Notes: generated by a model not told the origin, from the sequence alone. Shown: positions 8,043 through 17,596, counted from the first letter of the stretch. The stretch: 64,000 bases of DNA from Caballeronia pedi (GCF_001544915.2 NZ_FCOE02000012.1:1-64000); one strand, 5' to 3'. Made by a program: numbers and translations.

Positions 8043-8966
8043 ATGATCTCGCCCGCCGCGACCATACGCAAACGCCTGCGCCTGCGTCATCTGCAATTGA
8101 TGACCGCGCTTTCGGAAACCGAATCGCTCAGAAGCGCCGCCGACGAACTCGCGATGACGCAGCCCGCCGCGACCAAGGCGTTGAAGGAACTGGAGGACAC
8201 CATCGGGGCGACGCTGTTCGTGCGTCATGCGCGCGGGATGGAGCCGACGATCTACGGCGAAGCGGTGATGCGTTACGCGCGCGTCGTCTTCGAGGATCTC
8301 GATGAGCTGCGCGAGGAACTGGCGGCGATCGAGGCGGGCGATATCGGCAAGGTACGCATCGGCGCGGTGATGGCGCCGGCGCCGGATCTGCTGACGAAGG
8401 TGATCGTGCAATTGAAGGAAGCGCATCCGCGCCTGCAGATCAGCGTGCAGATCGATACGAGCGATGTGCTCGTGCAGGCGTTGCAGCAGGATCAGCTGGA
8501 TATCGTGGTGGGGCGCATTCCCTACGGCTTTTCCGCGCTCGATCTGACGTTCGAGACCTTGTCGGAAGAGGCGCTGGCGATCGTCGCGCGGCCGGATCAT
8601 CCGGCGGTCGGCATGGCGGGGAAGCCGAAGCTTGCCGATCTCGCGAAGTATCCGTGGATCGTGCAGCCGCATCCGAGTCCGATGCGGCAGATCATCGATC
8701 AGACGTTTCGCGAATCGCGTGTTGCGCCGCCGGTGAGTACGGTCGAGACGTCTTCCATTCTCACCACGTTGTCGCTGTTGCGGGACTCGGACATGCTGGC
8801 GGTGTTGCCGAGCTCAGTCGCCGACTATTATTCCGCGCTCGATACGATCGCTTCGCTGCCCACGGCGTTGCGCGGGCGGCTCGCGCCTTATGGGTTGATT
8901 CTCAGGAAGAACCGGCGGATCAGTCCGGCGACGCAACTGGTCATCGATGCGATTCGACGGGCTTGA
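8043..8966 (+). CDS. LysR-family transcriptional regulator
   Basis: The N-terminal winged helix-turn-helix is clear (residues about 13-72, with RSAADELAMTQPAATKALKELE), followed by a periplasmic-binding-like effector domain to residue 307. The TQPAATKALKELE helix and LRHLQLMTAL start resemble the GbpR/CbbR-like group that controls sugar-acid operons. It is divergent from the dehydratase operon with a 144-base gap carrying a perfect inverted repeat, so it very likely controls that operon and itself. Confidence 0.88.
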   Translation: MISPAATIRKRLRLRHLQLMTALSETESLRSAADELAMTQPAATKALKELEDTIGATLFVRHARGMEPTIYGEAVMRYARVVFEDLDELREELAAIEAGDIGKVRIGAVMAPAPDLLTKVIVQLKEAHPRLQISVQIDTSDVLVQALQQDQLDIVVGRIPYGFSALDLTFETLSEEALAIVARPDHPAVGMAGKPKLADLAKYPWIVQPHPSPMRQIIDQTFRESRVAPPVSTVETSSILTTLSLLRDSDMLAVLPSSVADYYSALDTIASLPTALRGRLAPYGLILRKNRRISPATQLVIDAIRRA

Positions 8967-9002
8967 AGAATCGATACGCGGTGAATAGGCCCTGGCGTCG
9001 GC

Positions 9003-9410
9003 ATGAACTTTCGCGTACCAAAAAATTTGCGCTTGACTGATATCGTGATATCGCGCAGCAGAGGCACCACGCTTAGCGCTTCAGGGTCTACTACTGATTT
9101 TCAAGGCGGCGGAGTCATTTATCGCATGCACAAGAGTGAATTGAAACCTGCTGATTTTGCCGGTATGACTATGTATGTAGACGCGAGTGCCGGCTTGCTC
9201 GTTTCCGAAGGCGTTTCTGGCTTTATCACTGGCATCGATGCGAAGGCAATGATTCCTTGGCTATTCAATCCTGCCCTATTCGCAAACTTAATCGGTGCAA
9301 GCACCAAAGCGTTTATGGTTCTGCGTGGCATGGGCGAGGGTCTTATCGATGGTGCTGGAATGGGGCTCATGCTCGGCTCGATCACGTACACCGGGCCATA
9401 CACTGGATAG
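9003..9410 (+). CDS. hypothetical protein with Gly-rich hydrophobic C-terminus
   Basis: I do not recognise this protein (135 aa from ATG 9003; ATG 9126 gives a 95-residue alternative with GGAG eleven bases upstream). The C-terminal half is Gly/Ala/Met-rich and hydrophobic (residues about 70-130, with LRGMGEGLIDGAGMGLMLGS), so it could associate with membranes. The DNA is visibly more AT-rich than its neighbours and has no link to the flanking operons, which suggests acquired sequence or the surviving 3' part of a longer gene. A good stem-loop follows at 9428. Confidence 0.45.
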   Translation: MNFRVPKNLRLTDIVISRSRGTTLSASGSTTDFQGGGVIYRMHKSELKPADFAGMTMYVDASAGLLVSEGVSGFITGIDAKAMIPWLFNPALFANLIGASTKAFMVLRGMGEGLIDGAGMGLMLGSITYTGPYTG

Positions 9411-9427
9411 ATAGGCTCGCTTGTCCA

Positions 9428-9445
9428 CGCCCGCATTCGCGGGCG
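9428..9445 (+). terminator. stem-loop terminator
   Basis: CGCCCGC (9428-9434) pairs with GCGGGCG (9439-9445) around a four-base loop. It sits between the convergent gene ends at 9410 and 9474, and could stop transcription from either side. Confidence 0.6.
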
Positions 9446-9473
9446 TTCTCTGCGGTCTGGCGAAAGCCGGCAT

Positions 9474-10772
9474 TCACCGCCCGACCAACTCCCCATCCAA
9501 AGCATCATCCTTCGCCGAAGCATGATCCAGCGCGATATCCGGCCGCATGAAAAACGTCATCACGATCCCCACCGCGAGCAACCCGAGCGACCCCGCAAAA
9601 GGCAAGGTCCAGCTTCCAGTCCGATCGACGACGAACCCGAACACGATCGGCGAAAAGATCCCTGCGATAGCTGATCCCGCATTCACGAGCCCGCTCGCAA
9701 TCCCGACGTGCTTCGGCGTAATGTCCATCGGCACGGCCCAGATCGGCCCGATGGTCATCTCCAGGAAGAAGAACGACAGGCTCAACGAAGCGGCCATGAC
9801 CGGCAGCGACTTCACGACCATCACCGGCGCGAGAAACACGAGCGCACCGAGAAACGCGACGATGATCATGTTCCGCCGCGCCGAAACCACGCTTCCGGTG
9901 CGCTTGAGGATGCGATCCGAAATCACGCCGCCCGCGGTATTGCCGACGACACCCGACAGAAACACGCCCGCGGAAAACAGCGCCGAGCTCTTCAGGTCGA
10001 GACCGCGTCCATGCATGAAGAAGGTCGGCAGCCAGGTGAAGAAGAGCCAGCCGGTCCAGCCATAGCAGAAGTACACGACCATCGTCGGCGAGATGCGCTT
10101 GAGCAGGCGGCCCCAGGGCGTCGGCTCGCGGGTCTTGTCGACGGCGACCTTGTTCTCGGGCGGCAACTCCGCTTCCTCCTCGGCCGTCATGTGCCGATGC
10201 TTGCGCGGGTTATCGGCGAAGTACCACGCGTAGGCGATGACCCACACGGCCGTCAGCGCGCCGACGAGCACGAACGAAGCACGCCACGAAGCAAACGCGA
10301 CCAGCAATGCGATCAAAGGCGGTGTGAGCGCGTTGCCGAGGCGCGAGAACGAATGCGTGAGCCCTTGCACGAAGCCGCGCTTGCTCGCCGGATACCAGTT
10401 GACCAGCGCGCGCGCCTGCGCGGGCAGCGCCGCGCCTTCGCCGACGCCGAGCAGCATGCGCGCGCAGAACAGCGAGACGACCCCGCCCGCGAAGCCCGTC
10501 GCGACCGACGCGACGATCCAGATCGACGCGCACAGCACGAGCGTCGTCTTGGCGCCGAAGCGGTCGCTGAACCATCCGCCGATGACCTGGCAGATCGCGT
10601 ACGTATAAGCGAAAGCGCCGAACACGAGGCCGACATCGGTATTGGTGAGATGAAGGTCGTCGCGTATCAGACCTGCCGCAGCGGACAGGTTGACGCGATC
10701 GAGATACATGATGAACGACATCGCGCACATCAGCGCGAGAACGGAGCGGGTGACTCTGGGGCGTTGCAGCAT
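9474..10772 (-). CDS. MFS transporter (ACS family)
   Basis: The protein is 432 residues with 12 predicted membrane segments. The TM1 motif YLDRVNLSAAAG and the loop motif GGWFSDRFGAK are standard for the anion:cation symporter group. An acidic linker (EEEAELPPENK) separates the two six-helix halves. It is divergent from the hydantoinase genes across a 355-base control region, which suggests co-regulation and possible import of the hydantoin or a related acid. The C-terminal tail is polar and acidic. Substrate is not determined. Confidence 0.85.
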   Translation of the reverse strand: MLQRPRVTRSVLALMCAMSFIMYLDRVNLSAAAGLIRDDLHLTNTDVGLVFGAFAYTYAICQVIGGWFSDRFGAKTTLVLCASIWIVASVATGFAGGVVSLFCARMLLGVGEGAALPAQARALVNWYPASKRGFVQGLTHSFSRLGNALTPPLIALLVAFASWRASFVLVGALTAVWVIAYAWYFADNPRKHRHMTAEEEAELPPENKVAVDKTREPTPWGRLLKRISPTMVVYFCYGWTGWLFFTWLPTFFMHGRGLDLKSSALFSAGVFLSGVVGNTAGGVISDRILKRTGSVVSARRNMIIVAFLGALVFLAPVMVVKSLPVMAASLSLSFFFLEMTIGPIWAVPMDITPKHVGIASGLVNAGSAIAGIFSPIVFGFVVDRTGSWTLPFAGSLGLLAVGIVMTFFMRPDIALDHASAKDDALDGELVGR

Positions 10773-11127
10773 CTCTGGTGTCTCCTCTGAGGCTCGTTGC
10801 GCTCTTGTTCGAGGACGGACCGCATGTCGATCCGGCGTCCCGCAGTCTCGCGAAATCAGCGATAGCCGTCTATTGAATTCGCCTCATGAGGTGATTACCG
10901 GCGGTTATGGCTTCCACCCCTCGCATTGGCGGACATGCAAACCGATTCATGCCGGACGTGATATCAATCGAGCCCGAAATATCAATAGACATGTGAATAT
11001 TGGGCGGGCCAAATTCCTCTTGTTGCTTCCACCTTTATCGCTGTCGGCGGCACGGACGTGCGCTTCGCGTTCGATCAGGCTCAATCGAGACGGGAGCGCT
11101 TCATCAGGGTTCAATGAGGAAATGGCC
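10773..11127. promoter_or_regulatory. 355-base divergent control region (MFS / hyuA)
   Basis: No gene is supported here; the hyuA frame stays open into this region but starts best at 11128. It contains the perfect palindrome CCTCATGAGG (10882-10891), a direct repeat ATATCAAT (10961-10968 and 10979-10986) and the inverted repeat CAATA-N10-TATTG (10983-11002). The ATATCA element also occurs in the operator-like repeat at 15048. These are candidate regulator sites; the cluster's LysR gene (19833) is the obvious candidate. Confidence 0.45.
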
Positions 11128-13221
11128 ATGGCAAGAATAGGAGTCGACGTAGGCGGCACGTTCACCGATCTGGTCCTCGAAAAAATGGACAAGAACGATC
11201 GATCGAGCGTGTTCGTCCACAAGGTCCCGAGCACGCCGCACGATCAGTCGGTGGGTGTGCTGCGCGGTGTGCTCGAGCTGTGTGAACTCGCAGGCGTAAA
11301 GCCCGCCGATGTATCGATGATCGTGCATGGCACGACCGTCGCCACCAATATCACCATCGAGCACAACGGCGCCGACGTCGGCATGCTGACGACGCGCGGC
11401 TTTCGGGACATCCTGCATATCGGCCGTCACAAGCGGCCGCATAACTTTTCGCTGCAGTTCGACGTGCCGTGGCAATCGCATCCGCTCGTGAAGCGCCGCA
11501 ATCGCATCGCGATCACCGAGCGCGTCATGCCGCCGAACGGCGAGATCGCCGCGGAACTGGACGAGAACGAAGTGCTCGAAGCGGCGCACGTGTTCAAGGC
11601 GCGTGGCATCGAGTCCGTGATCGTGTGCTTCCTGTACTCGTTTCTCAACGATACGCACGAGCGCCGCGCCAAGGCGCTGGTCCAGTCGGTGCTGCCGGAC
11701 GCGTACGTGTCGTGTTCGTCCGAAGTGGTGAACGTGATCCGCGAGTACGAGCGCTTTTCGACGACCGCGATGAACGCCTTCGTCGGACCGAAGACCGCGC
11801 TGTATCTGAACAACCTCGAAGGCAAGCTGCGCGACGCGGGCATCCACGCGCATCTGCGCATCATGCAGTCGAACGGCGGCGTGTCGACCGTCGAAATGTG
11901 TGCGCAGCGCCCTGTGTCGATCCTCATGTCGGGACTTGCCGGCGGTGTCATGGGCGGGCGCTGGGCAGGCGCGATGTCCGATGCGCGCGACGTGATCACG
12001 GTCGATATCGGCGGTACGTCGGCGGATTTCAGCACGATCCCCGATGGCCAGGTCAAGATCATGAATCCGCGCGATACCTATGTGGGCGCGTATCCGGTGC
12101 TCGCGCCGATGATCGACATGGCGACGATGGGCGCGGGCGGCGGATCGATCGCGTACATCGACGAGGGCGGCGCGTTTCGCGTGGGACCGCGCTCGGCGGG
12201 CGCCGATCCGGGCCCGGCCTGCTACGGGCGCGGCGGCTCGGAGCCTACGGTCACCGATGCACAGGTCGTGCTCGGCCGACTCGATCCCGACCAGTTTCTC
12301 GGCGGCGGCGTGAAGATCGATCCGGAGCTCGCGCATCGCGCGATCGAACAGAAGATCGCACGGCCGCTCGGCATGAGCGTGACGGAAGCGGCGCTCGGTA
12401 TCATCCGCATTCTCAACTCCAACATGTCGCTCGCGATACGCGCGAATTCCGTCGCGAAGGGTTTCGATCCGCGTCGTTTCGCACTGCTTCCGTTTGGTGG
12501 AGCGGGGCCGCTGAACGGCGTCGCGCTCGCCGAAGCCGTCAGCGCGCGCGAAGTGATCGTGCCGCCCGCGCCGGGCATAACGGCCGCCATCGGCCTGCTC
12601 GTCACCGACATGCAGTACGAGTTCACGCGCTCGGTGATGACCGTGCTCGATAACGTTACCGAACAGGACATCGACAGGATCAACGGCGTGATCGACGACC
12701 TGACCGCGCAATGCCGTGTGCGCCTCGAAGCGGACGGCGTGCCGTCGCACCGCCAGCACTACGTGCGCGTGGCGGAATGCCGCTACCACGGTCAGGGCTT
12801 CGAGTTGCGCGCCGACATTCCCGACGGCGCCGTCAGCCTCAAGAACATCGGGCAGATCGAGGCGAACTTTCACGCGCAGCACAAGCGCGACTACGGCTGG
12901 GCTTTCGACGACGTCGACGTGGAGATCGTCACCTTGCGTGTGATCGGCGTGGCGAGTACGCCGGCCCTGCAGTGGCCGCCCTTGCCGACGGGTTCAGTGC
13001 GGCCCGACGACCGCGCGCTCATGTTCGTGCGCCGCACGACCTTCGACGACGGCGAGACCTACGACACACCGCGTTACGACCGCAGCCGCCTGCTGGCCGG
13101 CAATACGCTCGACGGTCCCGCGATCGTCGTGCAGCGCGACTCGACGACGCTCGTGCCGCCGGGTTATCGCGCGCGCGTCGTCGCGAACGGCAACATCCAT
13201 ATCAACCGTCTGGCGGCGTAA
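11128..13221 (+). CDS. hyuA: hydantoinase/oxoprolinase subunit A (N-methylhydantoinase A type)
   Basis: The N-terminus MARIGVDVGGTFTDLVL is the phosphate-binding motif of the ATP-dependent HyuA/oxoprolinase family, and DVITVDIGGTSADFS is its second nucleotide-site motif. Members hydrolyse cyclic amides such as N-methylhydantoin or 5-oxoproline with ATP, in complex with HyuB. Length (697 aa) is typical for a free A subunit. ATG 11128 is chosen because GAGGAA ends six bases before it; ATG 11122 is too close. hyuB follows 13 bases downstream. The neighbouring N-carbamoylsarcosine-amidase-like gene points to N-methylhydantoin as substrate, which is inference. Confidence 0.9.
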   Translation: MARIGVDVGGTFTDLVLEKMDKNDRSSVFVHKVPSTPHDQSVGVLRGVLELCELAGVKPADVSMIVHGTTVATNITIEHNGADVGMLTTRGFRDILHIGRHKRPHNFSLQFDVPWQSHPLVKRRNRIAITERVMPPNGEIAAELDENEVLEAAHVFKARGIESVIVCFLYSFLNDTHERRAKALVQSVLPDAYVSCSSEVVNVIREYERFSTTAMNAFVGPKTALYLNNLEGKLRDAGIHAHLRIMQSNGGVSTVEMCAQRPVSILMSGLAGGVMGGRWAGAMSDARDVITVDIGGTSADFSTIPDGQVKIMNPRDTYVGAYPVLAPMIDMATMGAGGGSIAYIDEGGAFRVGPRSAGADPGPACYGRGGSEPTVTDAQVVLGRLDPDQFLGGGVKIDPELAHRAIEQKIARPLGMSVTEAALGIIRILNSNMSLAIRANSVAKGFDPRRFALLPFGGAGPLNGVALAEAVSAREVIVPPAPGITAAIGLLVTDMQYEFTRSVMTVLDNVTEQDIDRINGVIDDLTAQCRVRLEADGVPSHRQHYVRVAECRYHGQGFELRADIPDGAVSLKNIGQIEANFHAQHKRDYGWAFDDVDVEIVTLRVIGVASTPALQWPPLPTGSVRPDDRALMFVRRTTFDDGETYDTPRYDRSRLLAGNTLDGPAIVVQRDSTTLVPPGYRARVVANGNIHINRLAA

Positions 13222-13234
13222 GAGGAGAGCAACC

Positions 13235-14989
13235 ATGGAAAACGGACGCGTCGATCCCGTTACCTTGCAGGTGATGAGCGGAGCGCTGCACACGATCGCG
13301 GAAGAGATGGGGCACGTGCTGTACCGCATGTCGTTCTCGTCGATCATCCGCGAATCGCAGGACATCGGAGCCGGTCTCTTCGATCTGCACTTCAACACGC
13401 TGACCGAATCGGAAGGCTCGCCGCTGCATATCGGCTCGATTCCCGCGTATCTGCGCGGGATTTCGCGCTGCCTGCAGGGCGGCAAGTGGGAAGAGGGCGA
13501 TGTGGTCATCCACAATCACCCCTACTACGGATCGAGCCATAGCCCGGATCTGTGCATCGTCGTGCCGGTGTTCTGGCGCGGCGAACTGGTGGCGTTCGCG
13601 GCCAACACGGCGCACCACGTCGATATCGGTGCGGCGACGCCCGGGCTCATCATCGACATTCCCGATGTGTACGCCGAAGGCATGCTCTTCGCGGGCATCA
13701 AGCTCTACGAGCAAGGCAGGCGCAACGACGGACTGTGGCAGTTCATCGGCTACAACAGCCGCACCGCGCGTCAGACGAAAGACGACATCGACGCGCAGAT
13801 CGCCTCGGCGCAACTCGGCGCGCGGCGGATGCAGGAACTGCTCGACGAATACGGGCGCGACACGGTGTTCGGCGCCGCCAATCAGCTGATGGATTACACC
13901 GAAACGATGATGCGCAATCGCATCGCCGAGATTCCCGACGGCGATTACACCGCCGAGGGTTTTCTCGATGACGACGGGCTCAATCGCGACAAGCGTCTGC
14001 CGATCAGGGTGTGCGTGAAGGTGCGCGGCGACAGCGTCGAAGTCGATCTGACCGGCTCAGCGGATCAGGTGCCGACGGGCTTCAACGTGCCGTTCGAAGG
14101 ATCGACCAAGCCCGCCTGCTACTGTGCGTTCCGCGCGCTGTTGACCGACACCGCGCTGATGGACGTGAAGCTGCCGCCGAACGAAGGATCGTTCCGGCCG
14201 ATCAGCGTGACGGCGCCCGAAGGCTCGATCTTCAATCCGAAGTTCCCGGCAGCGGCCGAAGCGCGCTTCACGCAGTGCAACCGCATGATCGACCTGATCA
14301 TCAAGGCGCTCTCGCCGGTGCTGCCGGAACGTACGACGGCCGGCAATTCGGCGACGCTGTCCTTCGCCGCGTACTCGGGCATTCGTCCGGCGGGCGATTA
14401 CTGGGTGTTTCTCGAAGTGAACGAGGGCGCGTACGGCGGTCGGCCCGCATCGGATGGTCCCGACTGCATCGACAATCTGATGGCGAACACGCGCAATAAC
14501 CCGATCGAGGACCTCGGCATGCATCTGCCGATGGTGTGCGACCGCTACGAGTTGCGCGACGACGTGCTGCCCGGTGCGGGGAAGTATCGCGGCGGCATCG
14601 GTGTCGTGAAGACGCAGCGCTTGCTGGAAGGCGGTACGGTCACGCACGAATCGGAACGTCATGAGGATGTGCCCTGGGGCGCGTTCGGCGGCGGCGAGGG
14701 ACAGGTCGGCAAGGTGGAGATCGTCGGGCGCGACGGCGGCGTCAAGCCGATGCCCGCGAAGTTTTCCAACATCGCGCTCGAAGCAGGCGAGGCGATGGCG
14801 TACTACGCGCCGTGCGGCGGTGGTTATGGCGACCCGCTGGAAAGACCCGCGCAGCAGGTACTCGACGACGTGCTCGACGACTTCTGCACGATCGCCCACG
14901 CACGCGATGTCTACCGCGTCGTGATCAACTCCGATCTGACGCTCGATCTGCCGGCGACCGAGGCGCTGCGAGCCAAGACCCGTAGCTGA
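13235..14989 (+). CDS. hyuB: hydantoinase subunit B (N-methylhydantoinase B type)
   Basis: The 584-residue protein begins with DPVTLQVMSGALHTIAEEMG, the usual start of HyuB, and carries the family motifs HNHPYYGSSHSPD (about residue 90) and the C-terminal PCGGGYGDPLERP. HyuB works with HyuA in ATP-dependent ring opening of hydantoins. The ATG has a strong AGAGGAG site. It is the second gene of the hyuAB operon and is followed by a strong stem-loop at 15001. Confidence 0.92.
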   Translation: MENGRVDPVTLQVMSGALHTIAEEMGHVLYRMSFSSIIRESQDIGAGLFDLHFNTLTESEGSPLHIGSIPAYLRGISRCLQGGKWEEGDVVIHNHPYYGSSHSPDLCIVVPVFWRGELVAFAANTAHHVDIGAATPGLIIDIPDVYAEGMLFAGIKLYEQGRRNDGLWQFIGYNSRTARQTKDDIDAQIASAQLGARRMQELLDEYGRDTVFGAANQLMDYTETMMRNRIAEIPDGDYTAEGFLDDDGLNRDKRLPIRVCVKVRGDSVEVDLTGSADQVPTGFNVPFEGSTKPACYCAFRALLTDTALMDVKLPPNEGSFRPISVTAPEGSIFNPKFPAAAEARFTQCNRMIDLIIKALSPVLPERTTAGNSATLSFAAYSGIRPAGDYWVFLEVNEGAYGGRPASDGPDCIDNLMANTRNNPIEDLGMHLPMVCDRYELRDDVLPGAGKYRGGIGVVKTQRLLEGGTVTHESERHEDVPWGAFGGGEGQVGKVEIVGRDGGVKPMPAKFSNIALEAGEAMAYYAPCGGGYGDPLERPAQQVLDDVLDDFCTIAHARDVYRVVINSDLTLDLPATEALRAKTRS

Positions 14990-15000
14990 CGCATCGAATG

Positions 15001-15023
15001 GCGGGCCGGGTTCTCCGGCCCGC
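15001..15023 (+). terminator. stem-loop after hyuB
   Basis: GCGGGCCGG (15001-15009) pairs perfectly with CCGGCCCGC (15015-15023) around a five-base loop. There is a short T-run seven bases later. It lies 12 bases after the hyuB stop and probably ends or attenuates hyuAB transcription. Confidence 0.65.
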
Positions 15024-15047
15024 AACCACTTTTCCCGCTTCCATTTT

Positions 15048-15079
15048 ATGTCTGATATTGAGGAATCCATATCAGACAT
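15048..15079. promoter_or_regulatory. perfect 11-bp inverted repeat, putative operator
   Basis: ATGTCTGATAT (15048-15058) and its exact reverse complement ATATCAGACAT (15069-15079) are separated by ten bases, so the half-sites are two helical turns apart. It lies 30 bases before the MFS start at 15109, where a dimeric regulator would block or activate the promoter. Confidence 0.65.
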
Positions 15080-15108
15080 TCAGTCGTCGATACGATCCAA
15101 GGAGAGCC

Positions 15109-16448
15109 ATGATGAAACGAGAAGACGCCGTATCGCAGAGATTCTGGGCGCCGCCATCCGTCGATGCCCGCGACGTAAGCCGCGCGAGCTGGACAGCCTT
15201 TTTCGCCTGGATTTGCGCGGTGTATGACTTCATCCTGTTCGGGACGTTGCTGCCCGAGATCGGTCGGCATTATCAGTGGAGCGAGGCGCAGCAGGCGCAG
15301 ATTGCGACCCTGGTGGCGATCGGCTCGGCGATCGTGGCGTTTCTCGTCGGCCCGATCGTCGATCGCTTCGGGCGGCGCACCGGCATGATCACGACGGTTG
15401 CAGGCGCCGCGCTCTGCTCGGGGCTCACCGCGGCGGCGGGTAACGCGGGGCAGACCGTGCTCGTGCTCGTGCGTTCGCTGGCGGGGCTCGGCTACGCCGA
15501 GCAGACGGTCAATGCAACCTATCTGAACGAGATGTACGCGGCGCTCGATGACCCGCGCATGGACCGTCGCAAGGGCTTTTTCTTCAGCCTCGTGCAGGGC
15601 GGCTGGCCGATCGGCGCACTGATTGCCGCGGGCCTGACGGCAGTTCTGCTGCCTCTGATCGGCTGGCAGGGCTGCTTCATCTTCGCGGCATTCCCGGCCG
15701 TCGCCATTCTGTTCATGACCCGGCGGCTCAAGGAGAGCCCGCAGTTCCTGCTGCACCGGCGCATCGTCGAGACAGAGCGCGCCGGAGACACGGACGAGGC
15801 ACGCGAACTCGCGCAGGCGCATGGCCTCGACCATACGAAGAGCGGCCGGGGAATCGGCGCGGCATTTCGTGGGCGGGCGCTGTGCTCGACGCTGGTTCTG
15901 GGTCTGAGCTTCATGCTCAACTGGTCGACGATCCAGGTCTTCAGCGTGCTCGGCACGACGGTCATCACCAAGGTTCACGCGTTGTCGTTCGAGAGTTCGC
16001 TCGTCGTGCTCGTGCTGTCGAACGTGGTGGGCTATCTGGGGTACGTCGCGCATGGGTTCATCGGCGATCGGCTGGGCAGGCGCAATACCATCGTCGCTGG
16101 ATGGACGCTCGGTGCGCTCTCGTTTCTCGCGATGCTCTATGCGCCCAGCGACTTCTCGGTCGTCGTTGCGCTGTACAGCCTCGGGCTCTTCTTCCTGATC
16201 GGACCTATGCCGCAGCCCTGTTCTTCATCGGCGAAAGCTATCCGACGTCCATTCGCGCGACCGGTGGCGCGATCGTCACCGCGATGGGACCGATCGGCGC
16301 GGTCATCGCGAGCGCGGGCGTCACTGCGCTGCTCGAACACGGTGGCTCGTGGAAAGAGGGCGCGCTCTATTTCGGCGCGCTGCCGTGCTTCGCATCCGCG
16401 CTGCTGATGGTGTTCGCGCGCAAGAGCGGCGAGGTATCGGACAATTGA
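15109..16448 (+). pseudogene. MFS transporter (sugar/acid porter type) interrupted by a frameshift
   Basis: The N-terminal 366 residues form a good MFS protein (AQIATLVAIGSAIVAF, VDRFGRRTG loop). After LGLFFLIGP the frame breaks: the next bases read as PMPQPCSS, whereas the +1 frame gives YAAALFFIGESYP and continues with normal MFS sequence to the stop at 16448. One base is missing near 16205 (GGACC-TATGCC). Restored, the protein would be about 446 residues. Either the gene is inactivated or the base was lost in sequencing. The start has AAGGAG four to seven bases upstream (ATG 15109 or 15112). The next gene begins inside its stop codon. Confidence 0.85.
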
Positions 16449-17479
16449 AACGCGCAAAGACAATCACAAGAATGGCCGCCGCGCTCATCGTGGCGTGGCA
16501 GGCGCAGGGGGCGCATGCGCAGTCGTCGGTCCAGCTGTACGGACTGGTCGATGCGTGGCTGGGCTCATCGAAAACGCTGGGCAGCGGGCAGGCATGGACG
16601 GTCGGCGGCGGTGGCATGTCGACATCGTACTGGGGCTTGCGCGGCACCGACGATCTGGGCGGCGGATGGCACGCGAAGTTCGTGCTGGAAGACTTCTTTC
16701 GCCCACAGAACGGGCGCGCGGGGAGCTTCGACGGCGAGCCGTTCTTCGGACGCAGTGCGGAGGTTTCGATCGGCGGTCCTTACGGATCGGTGCACCTCGG
16801 ACGCATCGTCACGCCCTATTTCGTGACGGCGGTGCTGTCCAATCCGTTCATCGACTCTTACACGTTCTCGCCGACTGTATTGCAAACCTATCTGGGCGTG
16901 AACGGGCAGGGACTCATCGGCGGATATGCCTGGAACAACGCAGTGCTATATCGCACCCCGGTCCTTTCGGGCTTCAGCGCGGACGCGATCTATGCGCTCG
17001 GCAATCAACCGGGCAATGCGCACAAATGGGGAGGATCGGCCGGCTATGCAGGCGGCATTTTCTCCATAAGCGTCGCGTTCCAGAGCCAGCCCTTCGACAC
17101 GACGCCGGGCGACCTCGATGCGATCGCGCCAGGCTATTCGAAGCAGACAGCCGTGATGGTCGGCGCGCTGTGCGATCTGAACGTGGTGCGCTTCTACGGT
17201 CAATATCAGCACCTGTCCAACGACATCAGCGGCGCGGACACGACGGTCAACGGTGTGCAGCTTGGCGTCGCCGTGCCGATCGGCGACGCCAAGGCGCTCG
17301 CGTCGTACATGTATTCGAAGTCCTCGGGCGCGTCACAGGCAAGCCGTAGCACGCTCGCGGTCGGCTTCGACTACAACGTGTCGCGACGAACGGACCTGTA
17401 CGCCGCCGTGCTCGCGGATCGCGCGAGCACGCTGTCGTCGGGCCTTACCTACGGCGTGGGAATTCGCAGCCGGTTCTGA
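16445..17479 (+). CDS. Gram-negative trimeric porin (OmpC/Omp38-like)
   Basis: The mature part starts QSSVQLYGLVDAWLG, the usual first strand of Burkholderia porins, and ends with the C-terminal phenylalanine strand YGVGIRSRF needed for outer membrane assembly. A TTG start at 16445 gives a signal peptide with positive N-terminus (KRAKTITRM) ending AQGAHA; the TTG overlaps the preceding TGA (TTGA), suggesting translational coupling. ATG 16471 would remove the basic residues and is less likely. It may let the hydantoin-type substrate cross the outer membrane. About 344 aa. Confidence 0.88.
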   Translation: MKRAKTITRMAAALIVAWQAQGAHAQSSVQLYGLVDAWLGSSKTLGSGQAWTVGGGGMSTSYWGLRGTDDLGGGWHAKFVLEDFFRPQNGRAGSFDGEPFFGRSAEVSIGGPYGSVHLGRIVTPYFVTAVLSNPFIDSYTFSPTVLQTYLGVNGQGLIGGYAWNNAVLYRTPVLSGFSADAIYALGNQPGNAHKWGGSAGYAGGIFSISVAFQSQPFDTTPGDLDAIAPGYSKQTAVMVGALCDLNVVRFYGQYQHLSNDISGADTTVNGVQLGVAVPIGDAKALASYMYSKSSGASQASRSTLAVGFDYNVSRRTDLYAAVLADRASTLSSGLTYGVGIRSRF

Positions 17480-17504
17480 TTCACGATGATCGATGCCGTC
17501 ATGA

Positions 17505-17526
17505 CCCGGGCGTGTCCCGGGCTTTT
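17505..17526 (+). terminator. intrinsic terminator after porin
   Basis: CCCGGG (17505-17510) pairs with CCCGGG (17516-17521) around CGTGT and is followed by C and TTTT (17523-17526). It lies 26 bases after the porin stop. Confidence 0.65.
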
Positions 17527-17596
17527 CCTGCTTGTTCGGAAGGCGGGTTATTAGTACCAAAATCGATATTAAACGAAGCTAAATATGAATTAGACG

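Noticed and set aside
2443..8966. Terephthalate- or phthalate-type aromatic cluster because of the PdxA-like enzyme
   Set aside because: No ring-hydroxylating dioxygenase or reductase is present; enolase-type dehydratase and lactonase point to a sugar acid.
11104..12882. Long open frame antisense to hyuA
   Set aside because: High GC content keeps antisense frames open; its protein lacks family motifs and hyuA on the plus strand is clear.
16195..16215. Programmed ribosomal frameshift in the MFS gene
   Set aside because: No slippery heptamer or downstream structure typical of programmed shifts; a simple one-base loss explains it better.
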